Part shown: positions 46,488 to 58,969 of the stretch, one piece after another
How positions within the stretch are numbered: position 1 is the first letter of the stretch
Layout: every line of letters starts with the position of its first letter
NCBI GenBank assembly: GCA_030685235.1
Contig: MU839210.1
Coordinates: forward strand, 61,724-125,723
Direction: 5' to 3'
From: Copromyces sp. CBS 386.78
Taxonomy: Eukaryota; Ascomycota; Sordariomycetes; Sordariales; Sordariaceae
Length of the DNA stretch: 64,000 nt
Translations under genes and position numbers: made by a program
Notes under the pieces: generated by a model
Told to the model about the DNA's origin: nothing
Seen by the model: only the letters and a program-made list of their open reading frames with translations
Database searches by the model: none

Positions 46488-49400
46488 AAAAAAAGTTCGA
46501 AAAGCTAAAAATCTATATATATATAAAATAATAGATTTAAAATCCCTCCCGTAACCTCTTATCTTCGTAAATATTTATTAATTTCCGAAATACCTTCTTA
46601 AAAGCGAAGTATAAGCCTTCCTCTATATCTTTCTATATCCTATTTTTTATAGCAACGGCCGTTTTTTACCGTACTAAACGGCTAGAACGGCGTTATAGTA
46701 GTTCGGGGGCTACTAGCGTTAGCGTTAGTATTAGAGTATTGGCAGCGAAACGTTTAAGAACATTTTAAACCTTTAGGGGAATTAATTTATCCGGGTACTC
46801 GTAGTAGAATTATCAAAAATAATATTTATAATCAATAACGTTACTAATAGGTTCCTAAGTAGGGTTACCAGTCTTTTATTTAATTCCGTATTTCTAATCC
46901 TTATTATTACCTATTTATTAACAATCTATAAAACGTTCGAATATTTACTCCTCGTATTCCCTTTAACCGTCGGTCTATATTATAACCTTATTTTCGTTAA
47001 TTTAGACGTTTATTATAGTAAATTAGTTTAAAAGGCTTTAACCGGACTATAATTATACTATAGAAACGTAGAAAATTAATAAATATTTTATATTAAAGGG
47101 TAGGGCGAAATAAATTATATACGATTTGGCGCAAATAATTTTAAATGGTCCTTCCTAGCAGGGATATAATTTCGCGTATAGACGTCTATTAGCGAGGTTA
47201 GCCGTATTAAGGAGAATTATATTACTAGTATAATATTTAATAGAGTCGATTCGTTTTTTATTAGCGTTATCCTTATATTATTCTTATATACGCCGAAATT
47301 ATTAAATAGTAAAGTCCTAAATTTATTGGAAGCGGTCTATTAATTCATTAGCCTTATAGTATTCCTTAAATTAAACTAGGGAGAGATTTGGTAGCGGTAG
47401 GGTATAGGGCTTTATATTTATACGAAAATAATATCCGTAATTAACGAAGAAGGGAAAAATACTAATTAACGAAGAAATAGTATTATTATTAACGAATTTT
47501 ACCAACGGTAATTACTTTACTTAATTTATTTATATTTAATTAATATAAATTTTTAAAAATTATTCTATTTTTATATTAATACGTTCGGTTTAAGTATTCG
47601 TTTAGGGGTAGAAAGCGGAAGTAAATTTACAAATTACGGATAGCCATTTATAAAGGGTAGATTAAAATTATAAAACGAATTAGGTACTTCTATTAAAAAA
47701 TATATTATTTAGAAAGCTATAAATCGAATAAATATAATCGATAAATTAGTCTACTAATTCTTCCGTTTTTAAAATTATTATTGGGATATAGTATTATATT
47801 TTAGTAAGTTAATTAATAATAATAACGACGTATTTAAAAATTTGGCCTAAATAAGTATTTAATAGTAGTAACGTAATATAGTCAATTAAAATATCGGTCT
47901 ACGGCGCGAAAGCAATTGTAATTAATTTAAAATAATTAATTGAACCCTTCTTTAAAAATTTAGTCTTTATATAAAGTAAATAACTTTTGTAGAAAAGGCG
48001 TACGTTATTATATATCCTTTCCTAATAGAAATCGTATTATAGGAATTTGTATGTAGCGTTACGGCTTAAATAACTAGCGCCCGGGGAATTATATTAGCGA
48101 TTAATAAATTAGAATTAGAGATTTTTATTATAGGGATTAATAATAATTCGGTCGTACTATTTCGTAATATTATTAATAATATAATATTCTAAAAAGGCCT
48201 TATAAAAAACCTTTTTAATAATAGTAAGCTATTAACAGGTTCTACTAGTAAGGGAGGAGATTAATTCCTATAAGAAAACGGAAATTTTATAATTCGTACG
48301 GATAAAATTATTAGTTAATTAAGTATTTAAATTATTTAGGCCTAATAAGTATAGGGAGAAACTTGCCGCTAAATTATTAAATTCGAAATATCCTTCTTCG
48401 AATTAAAATAAATTTAATAAAGTCTTTTTACGGGCGACTAAATAATTATTTTTTTCATTATCCGGGCGGTCGTTAAGTTTGCGATTTAAAGTATTTAAGC
48501 GAAGGTTTTTCGAATCCGGCATATATTTAATTAAGAAATTAAAGTAGAATAGGAATTAAAATTAATATATATACCGCTAGGTTAATTATTTATTAGTGGT
48601 AAATATTTAAAAATTCTTGTAATCTATTAGGATATTGAACGGTTGCTAAACTCCTTTAAATTCCGGCCTCTACTCCTTTAATACCTTAATAATCGCGAAT
48701 AATTCCTTATTATAAATATTATAATTATATTTTTAAAAATTATACTTAGCCGAAAAGTAGGCAATAGGGTAGAGAATACTATTATTTCTATACTAGGAAA
48801 AAGTATTACCTACGGCTTAATTAAAAGCGTCTATTTTAATTATAGTCTTCTTAATCTAATTATAAATTTTGAATATAGGTCCGCTAATAAACGCCCATTT
48901 AAAAGCCTCGAAAGCGGTTTAATAATAATTATTCTAGGACTACCCGGCATCCTTCTTTATAAATTTATAAAGTAGAATAGTTATTATTAAAAAATCTTTT
49001 ATAAACCGTCGGTAGAAGTTCGTAAAGCCTAAGAAGGATTATAGGGATTTCTTTAATTTTAATATATATTAATCCGTAATAGCTTTAACCTTTTTTAAAT
49101 CTATTTTAATACCCCTAAGCGTAATAATTAAACTTAAGTATTTTATTTTTATTATATAGAATTTATATTTATTAATATTAATACTAAGGCCCGTTTTTAC
49201 TAATTTATCGAAGACGTCGTTAATATACTATTTATAATTTTTAATATTATCGGAGTAAATAAAAATATTATTAAGGTAGGCGGTCGCGTAAATATTAAGA
49301 ATATTATATAGGATATTATTAATATAATTCTAAAATATATTTAAGGCGCCTTATAAATTAAAAAGAATAATTAAAGATTTAAAAAGGTTAAATTAAGTTA

Positions 49401-51014
49401 TAAAAGTAGTAAACTACTCGTATCCTTATTTAATACGGATACGGTTGAAAATAGCGATTATATCGAATTTTATAAAAATTTTAGTACAATAAATTGCGTT
49501 AAGGGTTTTTTTAATAAGTGGGAAGGGATAATAGGATTTAAGGGTAATATTATTAATACCGTAGTAATTAATATAAATGCGGACTTTACCTCTTAGTTTC
49601 TTAATAAGGAGTAAAAGTATTAAGGTTTTTAATTATAAAGGCTTAATAAATTTCTTTTAAAGTATATTATCGACCTATTTTTTAATAACGCTAAATTCGT
49701 TAGAATTGAACGTACGTTTATAAAAAGCGGGAGGGATTGCTCCCGGACGGAGTTCGATCTTTAAATTATATACCCTATAGGGGGGAAGTATATTTATTCC
49801 CTCTTATAAAAAGGTTTACGTATAATATTAGTATTATCGCGGGAGTTTAATTTGAATTTTTACAATTATTTTAGGAAATTTATTAGTTTTTTTATAGAAT
49901 TTAATTATATTTTCAAACGTAATTTTATTAATAGCAATACTATTTATTGCAAAATACTTATTAATTACTTCTTCGTAATAAGGAAAATTATTATTAATAC
50001 TATTAATTTTAATAGAATTAGAAATTTTTATAACCTTTAAAGCGGCTTCATTTCCTTTCTTTACTAGGGCGTTAATTTAATAATAATATTTATTGCCAAA
50101 AAAGTATTTAAAACGCTAGCCTTTACTTAATAATATTTCTACTATTATATTTAGCGTAAAATTATCGCTTATATTCTAAGGGTCTAAGACCCGTCCTTCC
50201 TTTTTTAATTTCTCGTTTTTCTTAATTAATTTATAGATATCTTCGTTTAAATTAATTTAAATCGTACAGATAATCGGGAGCTTATAAATTTCCGCTAGCT
50301 AATTAAAAGTAGCGGTAGGAAGTTTTTTAATATCGTTAGGGTTAATAGGACTAACTAGAATATTATAGAACTAGACCGGGATTTAGTAGTTTGCTACAGA
50401 AGTTTTTATACTGCCGGCTTAACGGTAGGGCGCTAGGCGAAGCGTAGAGGGAATTAGGGGTAGAATTAATAATATAATTACACTATTACCTTTTATTTTC
50501 CCGAATAGGGTAATACTTAGCCGGTTAGCGACCTTATATTTAAAATAGTAGAATCGTTAACGAGCGGTACGCCTAATTATAGCGGAGATAGATAGCCGCT
50601 TAATAATTACTACTTCGTCGTATTAATTAGGCTCGCCTTTATTATTTATATCCTCTATTATTAGATTCTAGTATAAACGTTAAATTAGCGGTCGCGGAAT
50701 TGTAAAGTAGCGGTTCGAAAGCGGAGCAATATAATTCGAACTCCCAGGCAGGAAATAACCGCGTTATTTATAAACGGAACTAAACCGAAGGGAATCGTTA
50801 AGCTAATTAATATTTAGGGCGTAATAAACGAACTACGGGTAATTTAAAATAACGGGGTTATCCTTAGTTAAATTGTAGATTAATAGGTTAATAATTTCGT
50901 AGTAAACTCTTACCTATATTATAAATTTAGAGAAGTAAGTAATACTACCCTTAATTTAATTATTAGCGAAGTATAATAATTTAGGAATAGCGAGCGGAAG
51001 AAAAGGGAGATAGT
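46488..51014 (-). pseudogene. Eroded Ty3/gypsy pol of the outer element
   Basis: Minus-strand frames show gypsy reverse-transcriptase remnants, such as YINDxLYN-type residues and NIYATAYLNNIFIYSDN near 49240-49290. The catalytic box, normally YLDD, reads YLNN at 49267-49278: both Asp codons have become Asn by G-to-A after T. Stops are frequent, mostly TAA/TAG where CAA/CAG would be expected. Protease, RNase H and integrase should flank it, but I did not resolve their limits. Confidence 0.75.
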
Positions 51015-51019
51015 AATAG
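51015..51019 (+). repeat. Target duplication AATAG, left copy
   Basis: Identical to 58383-58387 on the other side of the inner element. Confidence 0.85.
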
Positions 51020-51253
51020 TGTCACAGGGTTAGCCTGTATTATATATATTGGTGATAGTAGCTCTTTGAGACTACTATTATTATCGGTTAATTGGCTATA
51101 GCTTCCCGCTATAGACCTACTAGGGGTTTATAATTCGAGTCCTATAAAAGTTTATTTCCCGAATATACTTCTATACTTTTCTTCTTTTTTTCTCCTTATA
51201 TAATTACGTATATTAATTATCTATACCTAATTTTTCGCCCTCTTCCCGTAATA
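51020..51253 (+). repeat. 5' LTR of the inner element
   Basis: 234 bp, starting TGTCAC and ending CCCGTAATA. It aligns to 58149-58382 without gaps, differing by transitions only. It includes CTATAAAAG, a TATA-like box. Confidence 0.92.
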
Positions 51254-53054
51254 GTTAATTGCACTTTTTAACTATTGCGTTTATAGTACAAACTTATTTT
51301 TTATTACAATTATTTTTTAATCGCGTACGTATAGGGATTGCTTCGTTACGAATCGTTGAATTTAGTACCCCCCCCTAAATATTAATAATTGTAATTACGA
51401 TAATCGTTTAATTAAAACCCCAAATTTCCTTTTATTAGTGCGTAAGGGAAGGTATTTTTTATTTAGTAGATAAGGGATCGCTTCGTTTCGATTACTTTAA
51501 ACGGTCCTAATAATAAACCTTTTTATTAAATAGTCCTAATAGCGGACTTTTACCCTTCTTTTATTTTAAACGGTTACCTCTCTTTTATTTTATACTTTAC
51601 AACGATAGTAATTCCGCCCTTTTCTCTTTAAATGCTAATTCTAGTAGTAGTAATCATTTTAATTTTGTAATTCTTAGGATTAGCGTTTTTAATTTAAATT
51701 TACTATATTCTATTTTTAATAAAATTTTTAAAATTGAATTCGATATTATAATTTACTATATCGTACTTTTTAAAATTCTTAAAGACGTAGCCTTCACTGA
51801 CCTCTTTAAAGGCTTCGATTAAGAGAACGGTTTGCTTATTCCTCGTAAATATTTCGAAAATACGGCCGTTATTATTTATTATCCTATTTTCTAATTTATT
51901 ATCGTACCCTTCAATCGCTTTTATCGTACTAACTTTATATTTTACGACGACGTTGCTAGCAATTTCGAACGTTTTGAAGAGGAATTTAAGATTGCCCGCT
52001 AAGTAATTAATAACGTTTAATTTAATTTTAATTAAAAGAACTTCGATTATATTAATTTTAAATCTATTTACAATACTTTATTCGCGGAGTATAATACCTT
52101 TAAAATATAGGTTTCTTCTTCTTTTATTAATAATATAATTACAAAGGCAATTATATCTTCCTCTCTTCGTTAAATAGTAGAGAACCCGCTTATCTTTATT
52201 AATAAGGAGATTAGCGGCCCCGTTCGCAAATATAAAATTTTTAAAGCCTAGCGCTTTTACATTTAATCCTAATAGAAGTGCGACGCTACCTTCTATTCCT
52301 TTAAAAACGTTAGGATTATCTATACGGCTATACTTTTGGGATCCGAAATTTTATCCGGTATTTAGGATAATTTGGACGTAATTTAATTAAACCTTAACGA
52401 AGCGAATGGGTATTAAAAAATAAGCGTTAAATTTATAGAGTATTTAGTCTCTCGTTTTTAGAATATAAATTTTAAAATAGACGCCGGCCGCCGTTTATAA
52501 GAATTATATATAAAGAATATATTTTTCGTAGACTTCGAATTTAAATTAATTAATTTAATAAACCTCTGCGGTTTTGATAATTTAATAAAGGTTTATTATT
52601 TCCGGAATAAAATTAATAAACGTTTCTATAATATTTTCGCTTACTACGACCTTCCTTTTAATAATAAGTTTAAACGTTGGTTCGAAATGTATTGTAATAT
52701 CGCTAGTAATTTTAAAGATGCGGATTATTATTAGAAGATAGTAAATTACTTCTTTAATCCTAGTAGCGGTAATAATATTAATAATAGTAGTGGAAATCGT
52801 TCTAGCGCTAAATTTTCTATTAATAACGTTCCTATTAATTAAAGTAGTAATAAAATAGATTTAAACGCTATTAATTTCGTAATTTTTATTTATAAGAATA
52901 TTCTCGATTAGTATTCTTATAATAATTTCTACCGTCGTTATAGTAAACCCGGCTATATTGCCCGCGATTATATTACTTTAATTAATTATAGTTCTTAGGG
53001 CCCTTAATATTCCGCTAATAAAAAATTAAAGAATAAAAGTCGTAGTAAAGGTCG
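51254..53054 (+). pseudogene. Eroded gag of the inner element
   Basis: Plus-strand frames interrupted by many stops. Near its end, 52930-52971, a CCHC zinc knuckle is still readable by spacing (X2-X4-X4), with the flanking KPG and IARD residues intact, but all four metal ligands are Tyr. Each is one TpG-to-TpA or CpA-to-TpA step from Cys or His. The solo LTR is inserted about 90 bp further on. Confidence 0.75.
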
Positions 53055-53059
53055 TAACC

Positions 53060-53309
53060 TATCACGGGGCGAGAGGGCACCGTTATGGGTAGGGTACGAT
53101 ATATGTTGTTGTATGAGGAGAAGGGAGGAGAGAAGGAAGTGTGCGCGGAGGTCTGGCTATATGGGCGAGAGCCCTGCAGGCCAGACCGTGCGCGGGCACG
53201 TGAGGCTGCACGTGACGATGACATGTGCGAGGACAGAGCTCTAAGGCTCTGGTCGTGGCACATGTGCGGTCAGTGCAGCACAGCACATCACAGGCCTAAC
53301 CCTGTGATA
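53060..53309 (-). mobile_element. Solo LTR of the outer family, nearly unmutated
   Basis: 250 bp flanked by an exact 5-bp duplication TAACC (53055-53059, 53310-53314). It aligns along its whole length with the outer LTRs but keeps normal G+C content: where the outer copies read CTATAGACT and GTACG it reads CTGCAGGCC and GTGCG. Its ends are TATCAC and GTGATA. A length of 250 bp is below the roughly 400-bp duplication length needed for RIP, which may be why it escaped. It lies inside a heavily mutated host element, so it arrived after, or was spared during, the mutation of its host. Confidence 0.88.
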
Positions 53310-53314
53310 TAACC

Positions 53315-56300
53315 AAAAGTAGGTCTATGTTGCCGATACTGTTCTAACTACCCCGGCCGCTCTAGCCGCCGAACCCGCCGCTAGTAGAAAATATTATAAC
53401 GATTAGGAAAATGCTTAGCTTCTATATATAATCGTATATAGAAGCCTAGCCAGGTTATATTTAAGAAATAAATTTTAGATTCTATAGAGTTAGAGAGTTT
53501 GGAGGAAATTAAAATTTAATCGTTAAATAATTCTATTTCCCTAAATTTAATACTTTTATCTTTTTATATTGTAACTTATTTGTGTAAAAACTATTATATT
53601 ACCTTTATTAATAGCGGTTACTCTATTTTCACGTTTATTAATCGCTCTTTTATTATTAAAAATAACCTTCTCCGTTTCCGATTATTTAAAGTAAAAAAGT
53701 TCGTTCTTATTAACGGAATAATTAAAAGCATTATTTTTAAAGGAATAATAATTAAACTCCGGATTAGCCTTTATAAGGAAATAATTACCTTCCTAATTTA
53801 CGATATTTCTAAGAAATACCTAATTATTTTAAGTTTCCTATAAATATAATATTATCGGTTAGAAATCGATTACGAATAGTATAATATATACTTTAACTAT
53901 ACTACTTACCGAGGCCGCTACTTATTAACGGATCTCCCTAAATATTAAACGGCGGCGCTTAAAATTTTTACTAACCGGGTTTCGGTAGCCTCTATCCGCC
54001 TAACCCCTCTATTACCAATTAAGAAGGAAGAGACTAAATTTCCCTCTCCAATTATTAAAAAGGAGGAATTTCGCCTTCTAATTATTAAGAAAGAGAAAAT
54101 TAAGGAGTCTATTCTAGAACCCTTATCCGCTCCCGAATTCCCTCCTACTACTACCGAACCTAAAATCGATCTTAAAATCAGTTATTACGTAGTCCCCGCT
54201 CCAGTTAAAGCGTTAGTGGTTAAAAGGGCTAAATTTAAGATCGCCGTTACTAGTACCGCCGCTCTTTTTATTAAAACTAAAAGCCCTACGCTTTACAAAC
54301 CTTATATACGTATAGGTAGCCGCCGCATTTTAATTAGCGCGAATCGCCCCTAATACCGCTATCTTCGTAAACCTAATTATAAATTCAACTTTAATAATAT
54401 TAAAGTACTTAATATAACCGTATTTAATTTTATTTACGAAAAGGAATAATTATAGCCGTACGTTACGAATTATGCCGAAATTAAGAGGCTAGCGGCTATA
54501 ACGGATCTTTAGAATCTAAATTTAACCGAAGAAATAATTAATAGTATTATAAAAAGCGATAGAAAGAAGTATAAGGAAAGTCTACCCCCCGCGCTCTATA
54601 ATTTTATTAATGAAATAGTTGGTATTTATATTTTAAGAGATATTCGTAAAATTATAATCCTAGCTAAAGTAATTAATTTTATTAAAAACTTCGAAACCGA
54701 TGCGCCTATATATAAAAAAATCATTTAATAAATATACTTAACTAAAGTCGACGAGGAGGATATAAAGAAATTTCTCAATAAAGTAAACCGGCCGCTAAAA
54801 ATTAAAGAGGAAATTATCGAAATTTTAAACTATTCTAAAGGACGGAAATATATTAATAAGATCGCCACTTTCTTACCCTCGCTAGTAGAGGAAATTCCTC
54901 CTTATTATTTATATAATTATAAAATCGAATTATAATTAAGAGAACAGCCTCCTAGTATATAGTTACAACGCGTATTACTTATAGAAATTATTATTATTAA
55001 AAAATAAATCGATAATAATTTAAAGAAGAAATTTATCTAGCTATTATAATTTACGGCCGCCTTTCCCCTCTTACTAATTAAGAAACCCGGAGGCGGAGTC
55101 CGTATTTGCGTAGATTACTATAGTATTAATAATATTACAATAAAAATACATTATTTATTACTACTAATTAAAAAGATCTTTAATACGATTTATAAGGCTA
55201 AAATTTTTACGAAATTCGATATTATCGCTACGTTCAATAAAATCCGTATTAAAAAAAGATATAAATAGTTCACCGCCTTTATTACCCGTTTTAGCCTCTA
55301 CGAATCTATTATATATCTATTCGATTTATAGGGCGCGCCGGAAACCTTTTAAAATTATATTAACGATATCTTATACAATATTTTTAATATTTACGCCACC
55401 GCTTATTTTAATAATATTTTAATTTATTCTAATAACGAAGAAGAATATAAAGAATACATTAAAGAAGTTTTATAAAGGATAATTAAAATAGGATTCTAAA
55501 TCGATATTAATAAATACGAATTCTATATATAGCGAATTAAATATCTAAGTCTTATTATTACCCTAGGTAGTCTTAAAATAAACCTAAAGAAAATCTCTAT
55601 AATTATAATATAGCAAGCTCTAAACTCTAGGAAGTCGCTCTAACACTTCCTAAAATTCGCTAATTTCTATTATTATTTTATTAAGCATTTTTCTATCATC
55701 GCCGGCCCGTTATACAAATTAACTAAAAAAACAGCGGAATAGGAATAGGATAAATAATATTAAAAATCTTTCGAAGCGTTCAAGAAAGCTTTTAATAACA
55801 GACCCATTCTTCGTATCTATAACTAGTTTAAATAGACTATTATAAAAACGGATACCTCCAATTAAACTTATAGCAATATATTATTATAGTACAATAACGA
55901 TAATATCCTTCGCCCTATCGCCTACTTCAACTAATAGCACTTTTTAACTAAATATAATTATAATATTTATAATAAAGAATTGCTTACTATTATTAAAATA
56001 CTAGAAAAATAGCGCCCCGAATTAAAAGGAATACAATAACCGTTTAAAATCCTTATAAATTATAAAAGTTTAAAATCCTTTACCGTTAATAAGCAACTCA
56101 CCCCCCAATATATATAATAGTCCCAATTTCTCTCCTAATTCAATTTTACAATTAAATACCAACCAGGTTCGTTACAAATACACCCCGACGCCCTAAGCAA
56201 GAAACTAAAGGACTTACCTAAGAACGAAGCCAATAAACGGCTATTAACTAGAAATAAGGTTTTACTCGATTATAATATCTTCATCAACGGAGCTTTCGTT

Positions 56301-58148
56301 CTAAAAAACGGAGAGGAAATTATTAACGTCGGAACCAAATATATTTACGACCTAGAAATAATAAATAACAAATTTATTAATAATTTAATTACAGAAAATT
56401 ACGAGAAATTAATATTTTTATAAGATTTATTCGCTTACTTATCGGACCCCAATCGCTATATATAATTTAAGGAAGTAAAAGATTATTTAAAAAAAATATC
56501 TTTTATTAAGTATAGGGTAATATAAGGACGAATATACTTTCGAAATACCGTTATTATTAATTCTAACGATACCGAACTTTAATTCCAATTCCTCCGCCAT
56601 ATATACAATTCGCCATCTACTAGCCACCTAGGTCGTAAAAAGACCTATTTATTACTTTCTTAATCTTTCTTTTAACTAAGGATATTTAATACTATTAAAG
56701 CCTACTATAAAGCCTACCTACTGTATACCAAATCCAAACTATTATAATACTCCCCTTATAAATTCTTAAAACCGCTAGCAATACCCTTCGTACTATAGAA
56801 GGATATTTTTATAAATTATATTACCCCTTTAACGCCTTACGTATATTAAAAATAGGAATTTAAATATATAGCCGTCGTTATTAATTACTTAACGAAATAC
56901 AATATTTTATTCCTATAATTAGCCTTACGGCCGAAGAATTAGTAAACTAGTTTATCGAAAGGATTTATAGTATCTATAGCTTACCGGACTTTATTATATC
57001 AAATTACAACTCTTAATTTATTTTATAATTTTAAAAAGCTTTATCTTCCCGTTTAGAAGTAGTTTTTAAACCCTCCTCCGCATTCTACTTAATTACTAAC
57101 GGTTAAATAAAATATATTAATATAAAAATAGAGAAATATCTTCGTCTTTATATTAATTAGGCGTAAGACGATTAAATAAATTAATTCCTAATTATAGAAT
57201 TTGCTAGTAATAATCTAATTTCTAAAATAATAGGAATATTTCTTTTCTTTACTAATTATAATTTCTACTTTCGGATAAATATTAAACTAGCGAAATTATA
57301 TCCACCAAATTTATCGGTTTAATAGTAAACGGAGTATTTTAAAGCTAACGAAGTAGCCAACTATTTTAAAAAAGTATTAAAGTACGTTACGGATTAGGTA
57401 AAATAAATTTAATAATAATATAAAATTAATACTAATATTTAACGAATAAATACCCCGAAGTATAAAGTAGGAAATAAAGTCCTACTTAATATAAAAAACT
57501 TCGATACCGGCCGCCTATATATAAAGTTTACCCCCCTTTATAAAAGCCTCTTCGAAATTATTAAAGTGGATAGTTATAGAATTATATTTAGACTCCCTAT
57601 TAATATAAAGTATAGCCCAATTTTCTATATTAATAAAATTAAACTATAGGCCGAAATAAATATCCCGGGATAATTAAAGGTATAAAAAAGGGACGTTTAT
57701 ATAAATTATAATCGTAGTATAAGGAGGATTAATAACGAAGAAGATTCGGTAGAATAGGATTTCGTTAAAATTAATGGCTACCGCAAAATAGCCAATAATC
57801 GTTAGGAATATTTCGTCGTTTAAACACTACTTTATCAACTTTTATAATAGTTACGTACTAACGTAACTATATCCCCTAAAGCGATACAATAATTCTACAA
57901 AGTATACCCGGAAGTTCTAATATTACCGGATTAATTAATAGTAGAGCGGAAGCGGAAAAGGATTTTAGAAGCGGAAGAAATATTAGAACCGGTTATAGAA
58001 ACGGAAGTTCCGCAAATAAAGTACGAGAGGAAGTCGCCGCGATTAACAGCTATAGAAGTTTTTTATAATTGGATTAAACGTTTAATAGGGTTATTTATTA
58101 TTTTATATAACTTTAATTAGCTATATAGCTTCTTTTAGTCCGAAGAAG
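53315..58148 (+). pseudogene. Eroded Ty3/gypsy pol of the inner element
   Basis: Remnants in order: reverse transcriptase (about 55040-55600, with KKPGGGVRICVDYYSINN and ATAYFNNILIYSN), RNase H (about 55740-56100), and integrase (from about 56580, with the zinc-domain HLGRKKT and a core from about 56790). The catalytic YxDD box reads YFNN at 55404-55415, again Asp-to-Asn by TpG-to-TpA. Stops occur every few tens of codons, chiefly at former CAA/CAG/TGG. The part before 55000 should contain the protease; I did not delimit it. Confidence 0.85.
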
Positions 58149-58382
58149 TATTATAAGGTTAACCTATGTTGCATATGCTAGTAATAGTAGTTCTCTAAGA
58201 CTACTATTACTATTAATTAATTAGCTATAGCCTCCCGCTATAGACCTACTAGGGGTTTATAGCTCGAGTCCTATAAAAGCCCATTTCCCGAGTATACTTC
58301 TGCACTTCTCTTCCTTTCCTCTCCTCGTGCAATTACGTATATTAATCATCTACACCCAACCTCTTGCTCTCTTCCCGTGATA
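58149..58382 (+). repeat. 3' LTR of the inner element
   Basis: 234 bp, paired with 51020-51253. It starts TATTAT and ends CCCGTGATA. It retains slightly more C and G than the 5' copy. Confidence 0.92.
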
Positions 58383-58387
58383 AATAG
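58383..58387 (+). repeat. Target duplication AATAG, right copy
   Basis: Matches 51015-51019. Confidence 0.85.
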
Positions 58388-58930
58388 TAAACGAAACGAT
58401 AATTAATAAAATTAAGGGCAATATATTTATTATTAACGAGAGTAGTATAATATAATTTATACGGTTTATAAGATAAATAAATAGAAAGATTTAATAAATT
58501 TAAGTATTTATAATGGCTATTTATTAAAGATCTATTTATTTTAATAATATTTAGCTATATAGGAACAGTTTTATTATTTCTTCTATATCCGTTAAATTTG
58601 TACTTCTAAATATAATTTAATTAGGAGGCTATATATTTCCCTAGCCCGAAATCGAATTATTTTCGTTACTTATAACTAGGCTAATAAAGCTAAGCTAGTA
58701 AGTAGGAATAGGGTTATAATAATTAGGAGCCGGAGTACCAAAGATTAAAGCTCCTATATTTATACCAGGGTTTATAGTATTAATATAGTATTTACTACTA
58801 TAATTAGGGCGTTACTATTTATAATTATATTAGCCTTGGGCGGGCTATTATTAATTATTACCGTTATTATTACCGCCGCTATTATTATTGCCGCTATTAT
58901 TATTACAGTTGCCATTGCTTCTATTATTAG

Positions 58931-58969
<39 letters not shown>

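Larger units (their letters stand above)
51020..58382 (+). mobile_element. Inner Ty3/gypsy LTR retroelement, RIP-mutated
   Basis: A 7.36-kb complete element with 234-bp LTRs and an exact 5-bp target duplication AATAG. It lies in the outer element in the opposite orientation. The order gag (zinc knuckle), reverse transcriptase, RNase H, integrase is that of Ty3/gypsy. It carries a 250-bp solo LTR at 53060. Its LTR start (TGTCACAGGGTTAGCCTG) resembles the start of the outer LTR read on the minus strand (TATCACAGGGTTAGGCCTG in the intact solo copy), so the two families are probably related. All genes are destroyed by transitions. Confidence 0.92.

Noticed and set aside
50690..50770. tRNA-like TTCGAACTCCC
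   Set aside because: No acceptor stem or anticodon arm can be folded around it by eye; lies in eroded pol.
53060..53309. Free-standing short inverted-repeat element, because the ends TATCAC...GTGATA are inverted
   Set aside because: It aligns end to end with the two outer LTRs and has a 5-bp duplication, so a solo LTR is the better reading.
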